64,000 nucleotides of DNA from positions 1-64,000 of the forward strand of contig JAHEAO010000010.1 in NCBI GenBank assembly GCA_024642725.1, given 5' to 3'. Positions 57,077 to 64,000 of the stretch are shown here, piece by piece. Source of the stretch: Paracoccaceae bacterium (GTDB lineage: Bacteria; Pseudomonadota; Alphaproteobacteria; Rhodobacterales; Rhodobacteraceae). A program made the translations under genes and the position numbers. The notes under the pieces are model-generated. The model worked only from the letters and a program-made list of their open reading frames with translations. It was not told where the DNA came from and did not search any database. Numbering within the stretch: the stretch's first letter is position 1; the number at the start of each line of letters is the position of its first letter.

Positions 57077-59641
57077 TCAGCCCCCCAGAATGCGCGTGAC
57101 CATCTCTGTCGTGTCGCGCGACAGGCCCGTGGCGGCCCTGATGCGCTGAAGCTCGGCGCGGATCATCTGCTGGCGGTCGGCATCATAGCGGCGCCAGGCG
57201 TCGAAGGTGCCCGCCGCGCGCGCGGCGACTTGAGGGTTGGCGGCGTCGATCCGGATGATCCAGTCAGCGAACCACCGGTAAGCCGCGCCATCCGGCTGGT
57301 GGAACGCCGCCGGATTTGCAGAGGCGAGGCCGTAGATCAGCGCGCGCAGCCGGTTGGGGGTCTTCCAATTGAAATCTTTGTGAGATTCCAGAGCCTTGGC
57401 GATCCCGAGCGCGGCTTCGGGATTGCTGCGGGCGGGCTGGATCATGAACCATTTGTCCATAACAAGCCGGTCATGGCGCCATTGGTCGTAGAAGCTTTTG
57501 ACAGCCGCCTTTCCATGCTCGGTCGGAATCAGCTGCCCCAGTGCAGCGAGCTGCTCGGTCATGTTGTCGGCCTTTTCGAAAAGCGCTTTTGCTGCCTTTC
57601 CATTGTCAAGTCGGGTGATCAGCGACAGGGCGGTGCTGCGCAGATCGCGTCGCCCGGCGGCGGCGGCATCGGGGGAATAGGGGCCGGTTACGGCCATCGC
57701 CGTGTAAAGCCCCGGCAGATCACGTTCCAAGCGCAGGGCCATCGCGTCCAGCAAGGCCTCGCGTCGGGCATGGATCGCGCTGGGGTCCGGCGTGGTGCCC
57801 GCGTCATGAAGCGTTTGGGCCAAATCGTCTTCGCTGGGCAGTGCGAGGGCCAGAGACCGGAACGCCGGGTCAAGGCTATCGTCCAAGGCGACTTGGGCGA
57901 TCGCGTCAAGATAGGCCGGGGCCGGGGCGCTGCCCTTGGCGATCATCGAGGTCAAGACGTCCTTGGCCAGGGCGCGACCGGATTCCCACTTGTTGAAGGG
58001 GTCGGTGTCATGGGCCAGCAGGAAGGCGCGTTCTTTCGCCGAGGTCTCGCGGTCGAGAATGACGGGGGCAGAGAAATGCCGCAGGATCGATGGGATCGGG
58101 CGGCTGCCAAGTCCGTCGAACTTGAAGCTCTGCGTGACTTTCGTCATCTCCAGCACGGTTGTCGGAACGACCTCATCCCCATTGGGATTGAGTAGCCCGA
58201 CCGCGATGGGGATGACCCGTGGCGGCTTGCCGTCCTGACCCGGTGTCGGGGCGGTTTCCTGCCGGAAGGTCAAGGTATAGGTGCCGTCCGACCATGCCTC
58301 CGACACTGACAGATGCGGTGTGCCGGCATCGCTGTACCAGCGTTTGAACTGTGTCAGATCGCGGCCGGTGGCGTCTTCAAAGACCTTCAGCCAATCCTCG
58401 ATCGTCGCGGCGTCACCATCGTGGCGGTCAAAATAGAGATCGAGCGCCTTCTTGTAGCCGTCGTCCCCGACGAGTGTCTTGAGCATGCCGATGACCTCGG
58501 CGCCCTTTTCATAGACGGTGGCGGTGTAGAAATTGTTGATCTCGACGAAGCTCTCGGGCCGGACCGGGTGCGACAGGGGGCCGTTGTCTTCACGGAACTG
58601 ACGGGCGCGCAGTTGCAGCACGTCCTCGATCCGCTTTACGGCACGGCTGCGCATGTCCTGCGAAAACTGCTGGTCCCGGAAGACCGTCAGACCTTCCTTG
58701 AGGCACAGCTGGAACCAGTCGCGGCAGGTGATGCGGTTGCCTGTCCAGTTATGAAAATATTCATGCGCGATGATGCCTTCGATCAGGTCGTAGTCGGTGT
58801 CGGTGGCAGTCGCGGGGCTCGCAAGAACATATTTGGAGTTGAAAATGTTCAAGCCCTTGTTCTCCATCGCCCCCATGTTGAAATCATCCACTGCGACAAT
58901 GTTGAAAACGTCCAAGTCGTATTCCCGACCATAGACATCCTCATCCCATTTCATCGACCGTTTGAGCGCGTCCATTGCATAGGCGCATTTGTCCTCATCG
59001 CCCTTGCGGACCCAGATGTTCAGATCGACCGACTTGCCCGATGCGGTGGTAAAATGGTCGGAATGGGCCACGAGGTCGCCTGCGACGAGCGCAAAGAGAT
59101 ACGCCGGTTTCGGCCAAGGGTCATACCATTCGGCCCAGCCGTTGCCGCTGGCCGCCGGATTGCCGTTTGACAGCAGGATGGGCTGGTCGCCCTCGACCCT
59201 GACTGTGAATGTCGCCATGACATCCGGGCGGTCGGGGTAATAGGTGATCTTGCGAAAGCCCTCGGCCTCGCATTGCGTGCAATACATGCCGTTCGACATG
59301 TAGAGCCCTTCCAGCGCGGTATTGCCGGCCGGGCCGATTGTTACCTCGGCTTCGAAGGTGAAGGGGCCGGATGGCAACTCGTCGGCAGCGACTACAAGAC
59401 AGGTGTCAGTGATCTTGGGATGGATCGGCCGACCGTCGATCTTGGCCGAGATCAGCTTCAGTCCTTCACCGTCCAGTTTCAGATCGCCGCCCGACGAGGC
59501 GGCATTGGGCCGGAAAACGATGCGCGAGAGCACGCGTGTCGCGTTCGGATCAAGCCGGAAGGTCAGGTGAACCGAGTCGATCAGGTGGCTGAATGGTTTG
59601 TAATCCGACAGGTGGATCGTTTGCGGCGCGGCGTCTTTCAC
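57077..59641 (-). CDS. pepN: aminopeptidase N (M1 family)
   Basis: Zinc aminopeptidase of 854 residues: substrate motif GAMENKGLN, metal motif [11 protein letters not shown] near 290 with a downstream Glu ([14 protein letters not shown]), and the Ig-like plus alpha-helical C-terminal domain typical of E. coli-type PepN. Cytoplasmic peptide turnover. It heads a run with the polyol dehydrogenase and SDR genes, unrelated in function. Confidence 0.95.
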   Translation of the reverse strand: MKDAAPQTIHLSDYKPFSHLIDSVHLTFRLDPNATRVLSRIVFRPNAASSGGDLKLDGEGLKLISAKIDGRPIHPKITDTCLVVAADELPSGPFTFEAEVTIGPAGNTALEGLYMSNGMYCTQCEAEGFRKITYYPDRPDVMATFTVRVEGDQPILLSNGNPAASGNGWAEWYDPWPKPAYLFALVAGDLVAHSDHFTTASGKSVDLNIWVRKGDEDKCAYAMDALKRSMKWDEDVYGREYDLDVFNIVAVDDFNMGAMENKGLNIFNSKYVLASPATATDTDYDLIEGIIAHEYFHNWTGNRITCRDWFQLCLKEGLTVFRDQQFSQDMRSRAVKRIEDVLQLRARQFREDNGPLSHPVRPESFVEINNFYTATVYEKGAEVIGMLKTLVGDDGYKKALDLYFDRHDGDAATIEDWLKVFEDATGRDLTQFKRWYSDAGTPHLSVSEAWSDGTYTLTFRQETAPTPGQDGKPPRVIPIAVGLLNPNGDEVVPTTVLEMTKVTQSFKFDGLGSRPIPSILRHFSAPVILDRETSAKERAFLLAHDTDPFNKWESGRALAKDVLTSMIAKGSAPAPAYLDAIAQVALDDSLDPAFRSLALALPSEDDLAQTLHDAGTTPDPSAIHARREALLDAMALRLERDLPGLYTAMAVTGPYSPDAAAAGRRDLRSTALSLITRLDNGKAAKALFEKADNMTEQLAALGQLIPTEHGKAAVKSFYDQWRHDRLVMDKWFMIQPARSNPEAALGIAKALESHKDFNWKTPNRLRALIYGLASANPAAFHQPDGAAYRWFADWIIRIDAANPQVAARAAGTFDAWRRYDADRQQMIRAELQRIRAATGLSRDTTEMVTRILGG

Positions 59642-59705
59642 GAGGAACTCTCCGGGGGAATGGTCCCGGAGAGCCTAGACCGCGCGGGCGGCAGCTTCAA
59701 TGGGG

Positions 59706-60155
59706 TCAGGCAGCCCTGGAATTGACGAAGGCCGCGAGTTTGCCGAGCGTTTGCAGGCCAAGCTCCGCAGCGCCAAAGCCCTTGGCGTTTTCGTATTCCT
59801 CGACTGTGACGAAGGTCATCGACAGCGTCACCTTGGTCTTGCCGCCCAGATCCTCGAAGGTCGCCGTGGCATCGGCATGCTTCGGTCCGTTTTCGCCCCA
59901 GTGCAGCGTGTAGTCGATACCTGCAGGATCAAAGCGGGAATAACGATGATGGTTGGGAAAGACCGTGCCGTCGGGCGCGATCATGTCGAACACCCATTCG
60001 CCGCCGGTGCGCAGGTCGATCCGGGCGGTTCGGCAGGAAAAGCCGTCGGGCCCCCACCACTGGGGCAGGCAATCGGGGTCGGCCCATGCCGCATAGACCA
60101 GTGCGGCGGGAGCGGCGATGAAGCGCTCGATGACCATTGTCCGGTCGTCAGTCAT
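59706..60155 (-). CDS. SRPBCC (AHSA1-like) protein, second of the operon
   Basis: A 149-residue START-like hydrophobic-pocket protein: IERFIAAPAALVYAAWADPDCLPQWWGPDGFSC, GGEWVFDMIAPDG, and EDLGGKTKVTLSMTFVT. Related to activator of Hsp90 ATPase 1 and to the CalC group; ligand unknown. It overlaps the upstream SRPBCC gene by four bases and is the last of the arsR-SRPBCC-SRPBCC operon. Confidence 0.88.
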   Translation of the reverse strand: MTDDRTMVIERFIAAPAALVYAAWADPDCLPQWWGPDGFSCRTARIDLRTGGEWVFDMIAPDGTVFPNHHRYSRFDPAGIDYTLHWGENGPKHADATATFEDLGGKTKVTLSMTFVTVEEYENAKGFGAAELGLQTLGKLAAFVNSRAA

Positions 60156-60631
60156 CTGGACGTCTCCATTCCCGTCTGAATGTATTCCACAAGCTGGTCC
60201 ACGACTGTGCCCCAGCCGTCGAAAAAGCCCATCTCCTCATGACTCTTGCGGGTTTCGGGCGAACGATGGCGGGCCGTGGCCGTGTATGTCGTGCCGCCGT
60301 CCGGCGTGTCTTCAAGGTCCAGAATGGCCGTCATGAAAGGGTCGGGCGACGGTTTCCAGCCCTCTGTGTAAGTATCTGTGAAAACGAGTCTTTTCCCGTC
60401 CACGACTTCCAGGAAGACGCCGTTGTTCTCCATCGCGTTGCCGTCGACGTCGAAGGTCGTGTTGAACTTGCCGCCGACCCGCAGATCGAGATCGCATTTG
60501 GTGACCCGGTGCGGTCGGGGAACGAAGAAATTCGGGATATGCTCGGGCGATGTCCAGCATTCCCAGATCAGGGCGCGGGGGACGGGCAGGGTCCGCGTGA
60601 AGGTCAGGTCAGTCCTTGGATCGAGTTTCAT
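60152..60631 (-). CDS. SRPBCC (AHSA1-like) protein, first of the operon
   Basis: A 159-residue paralogue: LTFTRTLPVPRALIWECWTSPEHIPNFF, GGKFNTTFDVDGN, and DTPDGGTTYTATARHRSPETRKSHEEMGFFDGWG. Its start lies 23 bp inside the arsR end, so translation is coupled. The partner regulator likely responds to a small hydrophobic compound that these proteins bind; this is inference. Confidence 0.88.
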   Translation of the reverse strand: MKLDPRTDLTFTRTLPVPRALIWECWTSPEHIPNFFVPRPHRVTKCDLDLRVGGKFNTTFDVDGNAMENNGVFLEVVDGKRLVFTDTYTEGWKPSPDPFMTAILDLEDTPDGGTTYTATARHRSPETRKSHEEMGFFDGWGTVVDQLVEYIQTGMETSR

Positions 60632-60968
60632 CGGCGCGTTCCTTCATGAGTTTCGTGACATAGTCGTCCAGTCGGTCGAGCCGACTTTCCCAGATCGCGC
60701 GTTGTTCATCGATCCAGCTGCGCGCCGGTTCCAGCGCGCCGGGGCGCATCGCGCAGGTGCGCACGCGACCGGACTTGGTGGTTTCGATCAGGCCGCCGTC
60801 TTCCAGCCTCTTCAGATGACCCATGAACGAGGGCAGGGCCATTTCGAACGGCTCTGCCAGTGCGCTGACCGGGGCGGGGCCTTTTGCCAGCCGGGTCAGG
60901 ATCGCGCGTCGCGTGGGGTCCGACAGGGCCTGAAAGAGCGAATCGAGGTCTGGTGAATGGTAAGTCAT
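60609..60968 (-). CDS. ArsR-family repressor of the SRPBCC operon
   Basis: A 119-residue winged-helix regulator: LFQALSDPTRRAILTRLAKGPAPVSALAEPFEMALPSFMGHLKRLEDGGLI. It lacks the CxC metal motif, as is usual for the SRPBCC-linked group. Two palindromes lie within 60 bp upstream and are probably its operators. Confidence 0.9.
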   Translation of the reverse strand: MTYHSPDLDSLFQALSDPTRRAILTRLAKGPAPVSALAEPFEMALPSFMGHLKRLEDGGLIETTKSGRVRTCAMRPGALEPARSWIDEQRAIWESRLDRLDDYVTKLMKERADETRSKD

Positions 60969-60984
60969 ATGGCTAAGTATTCAC

Positions 60985-61003
60985 TTGCCAGCCGTTCTGG
61001 CAA
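60985..61003. promoter_or_regulatory. operator-like palindrome TTGCCAG-N5-CTGGCAA
   Basis: Perfect 7-bp arms around a 5-nt centre, 17 bp before the arsR start. Likely autoregulatory operator. Confidence 0.45.
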
Positions 61004-61010
61004 CAAATAT

Positions 61011-61026
61011 TTAGGTTATCGCCTAA
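61011..61026. promoter_or_regulatory. operator-like palindrome TTAGG-N6-CCTAA
   Basis: Second inverted repeat 7 bp further upstream, in an AT-rich stretch that probably contains the arsR promoter. Confidence 0.4.
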
Positions 61027-61178
61027 GTTTTGCCGCGAATATGGAAGGTGCAACAAATTGTCCTTGGCAATTGGACGGAATTATTGACCGGAACGGTTGC
61101 GACTGCCCGAGTTTTCGCTAGGTTCCCGGCCAGTCAACCAGCATTGCATGCGGTGGTATTCAGTACGGAGGAGCCGGG

Positions 61179-63317
61179 ATGAGCAAGCGGATCGAGAAAC
61201 ACGGACTTCAGGTCGCCGAAGAACTGGTCAGGTTCATCGAGAAAGATGCTTTGCCGGGCACCGGCGTTACTGCGGACGCCTTCTGGAAAGGGATGGCGCG
61301 ACTGGCCCATGACCTTGGCCCGAAGAACACTGCGCTGCTGGAGCGCCGGCAGGACTTGCAGAGGCAGATTGACGCTTGGCATGTCGCACGCAAGAATCAG
61401 GCACATGATCCGGCGGCCTACAAGGCTTTCCTGACAGAGATCGGTTATCTCGAAAAGGAAGGGGCGAAGTTCAAGATCGACACCGCCAATGTCGATCCCG
61501 AGATCGCCAAGGTGCCGGGGCCGCAACTCGTCGTGCCGGTTACCAACGCCCGCTATGCGATCAATGCAGCGAACGCACGCTGGGGGTCCTACTACGACGC
61601 GCTTTACGGCACCGATGCCATGGGCACACCGCCCGAGGGCAAGGGCTATGACCGGGGGCGGGGCGGCCGCGTCGTTGCGCGGGCCCGGGTCTTTCTGGAT
61701 GACATCTTTCCAGTCGACCGGATCAGCCATGTCGATGCGCGCCGCTACTGGGTGGAACGCGGTGAGTTGATGATCGACGGCTACCGGCTGAAAGACGCAT
61801 CGAAATTCGTCGGATACCGAGGTGACCCGGACGAACCCGAGGCGATCCTCCTGGTCAATAACGGTCTGCATGTCGAACTGGCCTTTGACGCGGCACACCC
61901 GATCGGCCGCCATGACCCGGCGAACATGTCCGACGTGATCCTTGAGGCGGCGATGACCACGATCATGGATTGCGAGGATTCCGTTGCCTGTGTCGATGCC
62001 GAGGACAAGGTTCTGGCCTATTCCAACTGGATGGGCCTCATGAAAGGCGATCTGGTGGCCGAGATGGAAAAGGGCGGCAAGCGCTTTACCCGCCACCTGT
62101 CGCCCGATCGTGAATATGTTTCGCCCAAGGGCACGCCCTTCAGCCTGAAAGGGCGCTCGCTGATGTGGGTGCGCAATGTCGGTCATTTGATGACCAACCC
62201 GGCAATTCTCGACCGCGACGGCAACGAGATCTATGAAGGGCTGATGGATGCGCTGTGCACGACGATGATCGCGATGCACGACCTGAAACGCGATGGCGGC
62301 AATTCCATGCATGGCTCGGTCTACGTTGTGAAGCCGAAAATGCACGGGCCTGCGGAGGTTGCCTTCGCCGATGAAACGTTCGACCTTGTCGAAGAGGTTT
62401 TGGGCCTGCCGCGCCATACCGTGAAACTTGGCATCATGGACGAAGAGCGGCGGACAAGCGTCAACCTCAAGGAATGTATTCGGGCCGCGAAGCACCGTGT
62501 TGCCTTCATCAACACCGGGTTCCTCGACCGCACCGGCGACGAGATTCATACCTCGATGGAAGCCGGCGCGTTCAGCCGCAAGGATTTCATCAAGCGCAAG
62601 TCGTGGATCGGCGCTTATGAAAACCAGAATGTCGATATCGGGTTGGAATGCGGGCTGCAGGGCAAGGCCCAGATCGGCAAGGGAATGTGGGCCGCGCCCG
62701 ACCTGATGGCCGCGATGCTAGAACAGAAGATCGAGCATCCGCGCGCCGGCGCCAATACCGCCTGGGTTCCCAGCCCGACCGCCGCGACGCTGCACGCGAC
62801 GCATTACCACCGGGTTGATGTTTTCGCGGCACAGGACAAGATCGCCAAGGGCGGTAAGCGCGCCTATGTAGAAACGGTGCTTGAGATCCCGCTGGCGACA
62901 TACCGCGCGTGGTCGCCAAAGGATGTCGTGCGAGAAGTCGAGAACAATGCGCAGGGTATTCTGGGATACGTGGTGCGCTGGATCGATCAGGGCGTCGGCT
63001 GCTCCAAGGTGCCGGATATCAACGATGTCGGGCTGATGGAGGACCGCGCGACCTGCCGCATTTCGGCGCAGCATATTGCGAACTGGTTGCACCACGGCGT
63101 CGTCAGCCGCGATCAGGTCATGGAGGCGATGCGCAAGATGGCCGCCGTCGTCGACCGGCAAAACGCCGGGGACCCGACCTACAAGCCGATGGCGCCGGGA
63201 TTCGACGGGATCGCATTTCAGGCGGCCTGCGATCTGGTGTTGCAGGGGCGGGAGCAGCCTTCGGGCTATACCGAGCCGATCCTTCACGCCAGACGGCTGC
63301 AGCTTAAGGCGCGCTAG
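61179..63317 (+). CDS. glcB: malate synthase G
   Basis: Condenses glyoxylate with acetyl-CoA to malate (712 residues, normal for the G isoform). It shows the TIM-barrel core [26 protein letters not shown], the large insert typical of form [32 protein letters not shown], and [29 protein letters not shown] precedes the ATG. No isocitrate lyase is in the window, so it may serve glycolate use or the ethylmalonyl-CoA pathway. Confidence 0.97.
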   Translation: MSKRIEKHGLQVAEELVRFIEKDALPGTGVTADAFWKGMARLAHDLGPKNTALLERRQDLQRQIDAWHVARKNQAHDPAAYKAFLTEIGYLEKEGAKFKIDTANVDPEIAKVPGPQLVVPVTNARYAINAANARWGSYYDALYGTDAMGTPPEGKGYDRGRGGRVVARARVFLDDIFPVDRISHVDARRYWVERGELMIDGYRLKDASKFVGYRGDPDEPEAILLVNNGLHVELAFDAAHPIGRHDPANMSDVILEAAMTTIMDCEDSVACVDAEDKVLAYSNWMGLMKGDLVAEMEKGGKRFTRHLSPDREYVSPKGTPFSLKGRSLMWVRNVGHLMTNPAILDRDGNEIYEGLMDALCTTMIAMHDLKRDGGNSMHGSVYVVKPKMHGPAEVAFADETFDLVEEVLGLPRHTVKLGIMDEERRTSVNLKECIRAAKHRVAFINTGFLDRTGDEIHTSMEAGAFSRKDFIKRKSWIGAYENQNVDIGLECGLQGKAQIGKGMWAAPDLMAAMLEQKIEHPRAGANTAWVPSPTAATLHATHYHRVDVFAAQDKIAKGGKRAYVETVLEIPLATYRAWSPKDVVREVENNAQGILGYVVRWIDQGVGCSKVPDINDVGLMEDRATCRISAQHIANWLHHGVVSRDQVMEAMRKMAAVVDRQNAGDPTYKPMAPGFDGIAFQAACDLVLQGREQPSGYTEPILHARRLQLKAR

Positions 63318-63545
63318 CGGCGCGTCCTGCAGGCGAAGTTCGAACCAGATCCGAAGACAATCGGCTCGCGTCGCCAACGGGTGAGCGGTCCGATCCAATA
63401 TATTGGGGGCTCCGCTCTTGCGTGCGAAGCCCCCGCATACCGACCAATGTGAAAAATGGGGCATGCCCCGGGGATGCTGGCCGGTATCTTGGCATTCACC
63501 CAAACCTGACAGGAGAGGGCGGAAGCGCGTTCTTGCGGCCGATCG

Positions 63546-64000
63546 TCAGCGGCTCGGCGGCAGCAGCACCGTGTCGATCACGTGAATAACACCGTTGGAG
63601 GCTTCGATGTCTGCGCTGGTTACCGTGGCGTCGTTCACCTTAACGCCATCGCTGGTGGTGATGGTCACATCGGCACCGTTCAGCGTCGTGGCCGTCATGC
63701 CATCCGACAGGTCGCCGGACATCACTTTGCCCGCGACGACATGATAGGTCAGAACGGCCGTCAGCTTGTCCTTGTTTTCAGGCTTCAGCAGATCCTCGAC
63801 CGTGCCAGCCGGCAGCGCTGCAAATGCATCGTCGGTCGGAGCGAAGACGGTGAAGGGGCCATCGCCCTTCAGAGCATCCACCAAACCGGCGGCACCAAGT
63901 GCAGCGGCAAGAGTGGTGAACTGTCCGGCTGAAACGGCGGTGTCCACGATATCGGCGGCTTGGGCGCTTGCGAAAATGCCGGTCGAGGCAGCAACTGCGA
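63546..64000 (-). CDS. secreted fasciclin-domain protein (partial, cut by the window end)
   Basis: FAS1-domain protein whose start lies beyond base 64000. The visible part has the tail of a signal peptide ([13 protein letters not shown], cut before ADIVD), then one FAS1 domain: [43 protein letters not shown], and [18 protein letters not shown]. The ORF track begins at an internal GTG, but the open frame continues upstream into the signal sequence. Such proteins are secreted and mediate adhesion in some bacteria. Confidence 0.9.
   Translation of the reverse strand, partial: AVAASTGIFASAQAADIVDTAVSAGQFTTLAAALGAAGLVDALKGDGPFTVFAPTDDAFAALPAGTVEDLLKPENKDKLTAVLTYHVVAGKVMSGDLSDGMTATTLNGADVTITTSDGVKVNDATVTSADIEASNGVIHVIDTVLLPPSR

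Noticed and set aside
63458-63469. Palindrome GGGGCATGCCCC near the fasciclin gene as a terminator
   Set aside because: The foldable stem is only four base pairs around a CATG loop; the nearby ATTTTT run on the minus strand is not enough to call it.

Overview
This is a GC-rich chromosomal window from an alphaproteobacterium, most probably of the order Rhodobacterales (Rhodobacter/Roseobacter relatives). The evidence is the gene content and local order: a division and cell wall (dcw) cluster carrying tandem DUF2484 genes, a DUF1127 gene followed by an array of anti-Shine-Dalgarno ('cuckoo') small RNAs as known from Rhodobacter sphaeroides, aerobic cobaltochelatase genes cobS/cobT near a J-domain gene and bolA, and a DddQ-like DMSP-lyase-family cupin. 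I saw no rRNA, tRNA, CRISPR array, prophage or insertion sequence.

Layout. (1) 1-4.8 kb, minus strand: pyruvate carboxylase and an FMN-dependent alpha-hydroxy-acid dehydrogenase with altered flavin-site residues; both have a TTGCRCTGCAA-type palindrome upstream. (2) 4.9-10.6 kb: UvrD/PcrA helicase, a DUF4342 protein, a class II aldolase, a LysE exporter divergent from an Lrp/AsnC regulator, and an agmatinase-type ureohydrolase. (3) 10.7-11.1 kb, minus strand: a DUF1127 mini-protein followed by four stem-loops about 40 nt apart, each with a CCUCC-type loop, ending in an intrinsic terminator. (4) 11.2-38.4 kb, plus strand: the dcw cluster mraZ-rsmH-ftsL-ftsI-murE-murF-mraY-(ACT)-murD-[DUF2235 and arsR on the opposite strand]-ftsW-murG-murC-(APC permease)-(DUF2484 x2)-murB-ddlB-ftsQ-ftsA-ftsZ, then lpxC, bamD and recN. 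Many junctions are 1-13 bp overlaps, so translation is probably coupled. A 10-bp-periodic TCCCA array, a likely MraZ operator, lies upstream of mraZ, and a consensus DnaA box lies between ftsA and ftsZ. (5) 38.5-46 kb: a Tat-exported multicopper oxidase divergent from a small cytochrome c with a perfect FNR-type box between them, a GlcD-type flavin dehydrogenase, a ClC channel, a DUF427 protein and aminopeptidase P. (6) 46-52.2 kb: cobT, a small periplasmic protein, cobS, an exported MsrB, a NYN-domain gene broken by one in-frame stop, a J-domain protein, bolA and a DUF4177 protein. (7) 52.2-64 kb: gatB, a lysozyme-like lipoprotein, the DddQ-like cupin, a pepN/polyol dehydrogenase/SDR run, an ArsR-SRPBCC-SRPBCC operon with palindromes upstream, malate synthase G, and a fasciclin-domain protein cut by the window end.

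How the genes fit together. The central block supplies the cytoplasmic steps of peptidoglycan precursor synthesis (MurB-F, MurG, MraY, Ddl), the septal machine (FtsL, I, W, Q, A, Z) and outer-membrane functions (LpxC, BamD). Pyruvate carboxylase, the lactate/glycolate-type oxidases and malate synthase G suggest growth on C2/C3 acids. Function calls rest on motifs read by eye and family knowledge; no database search was run.
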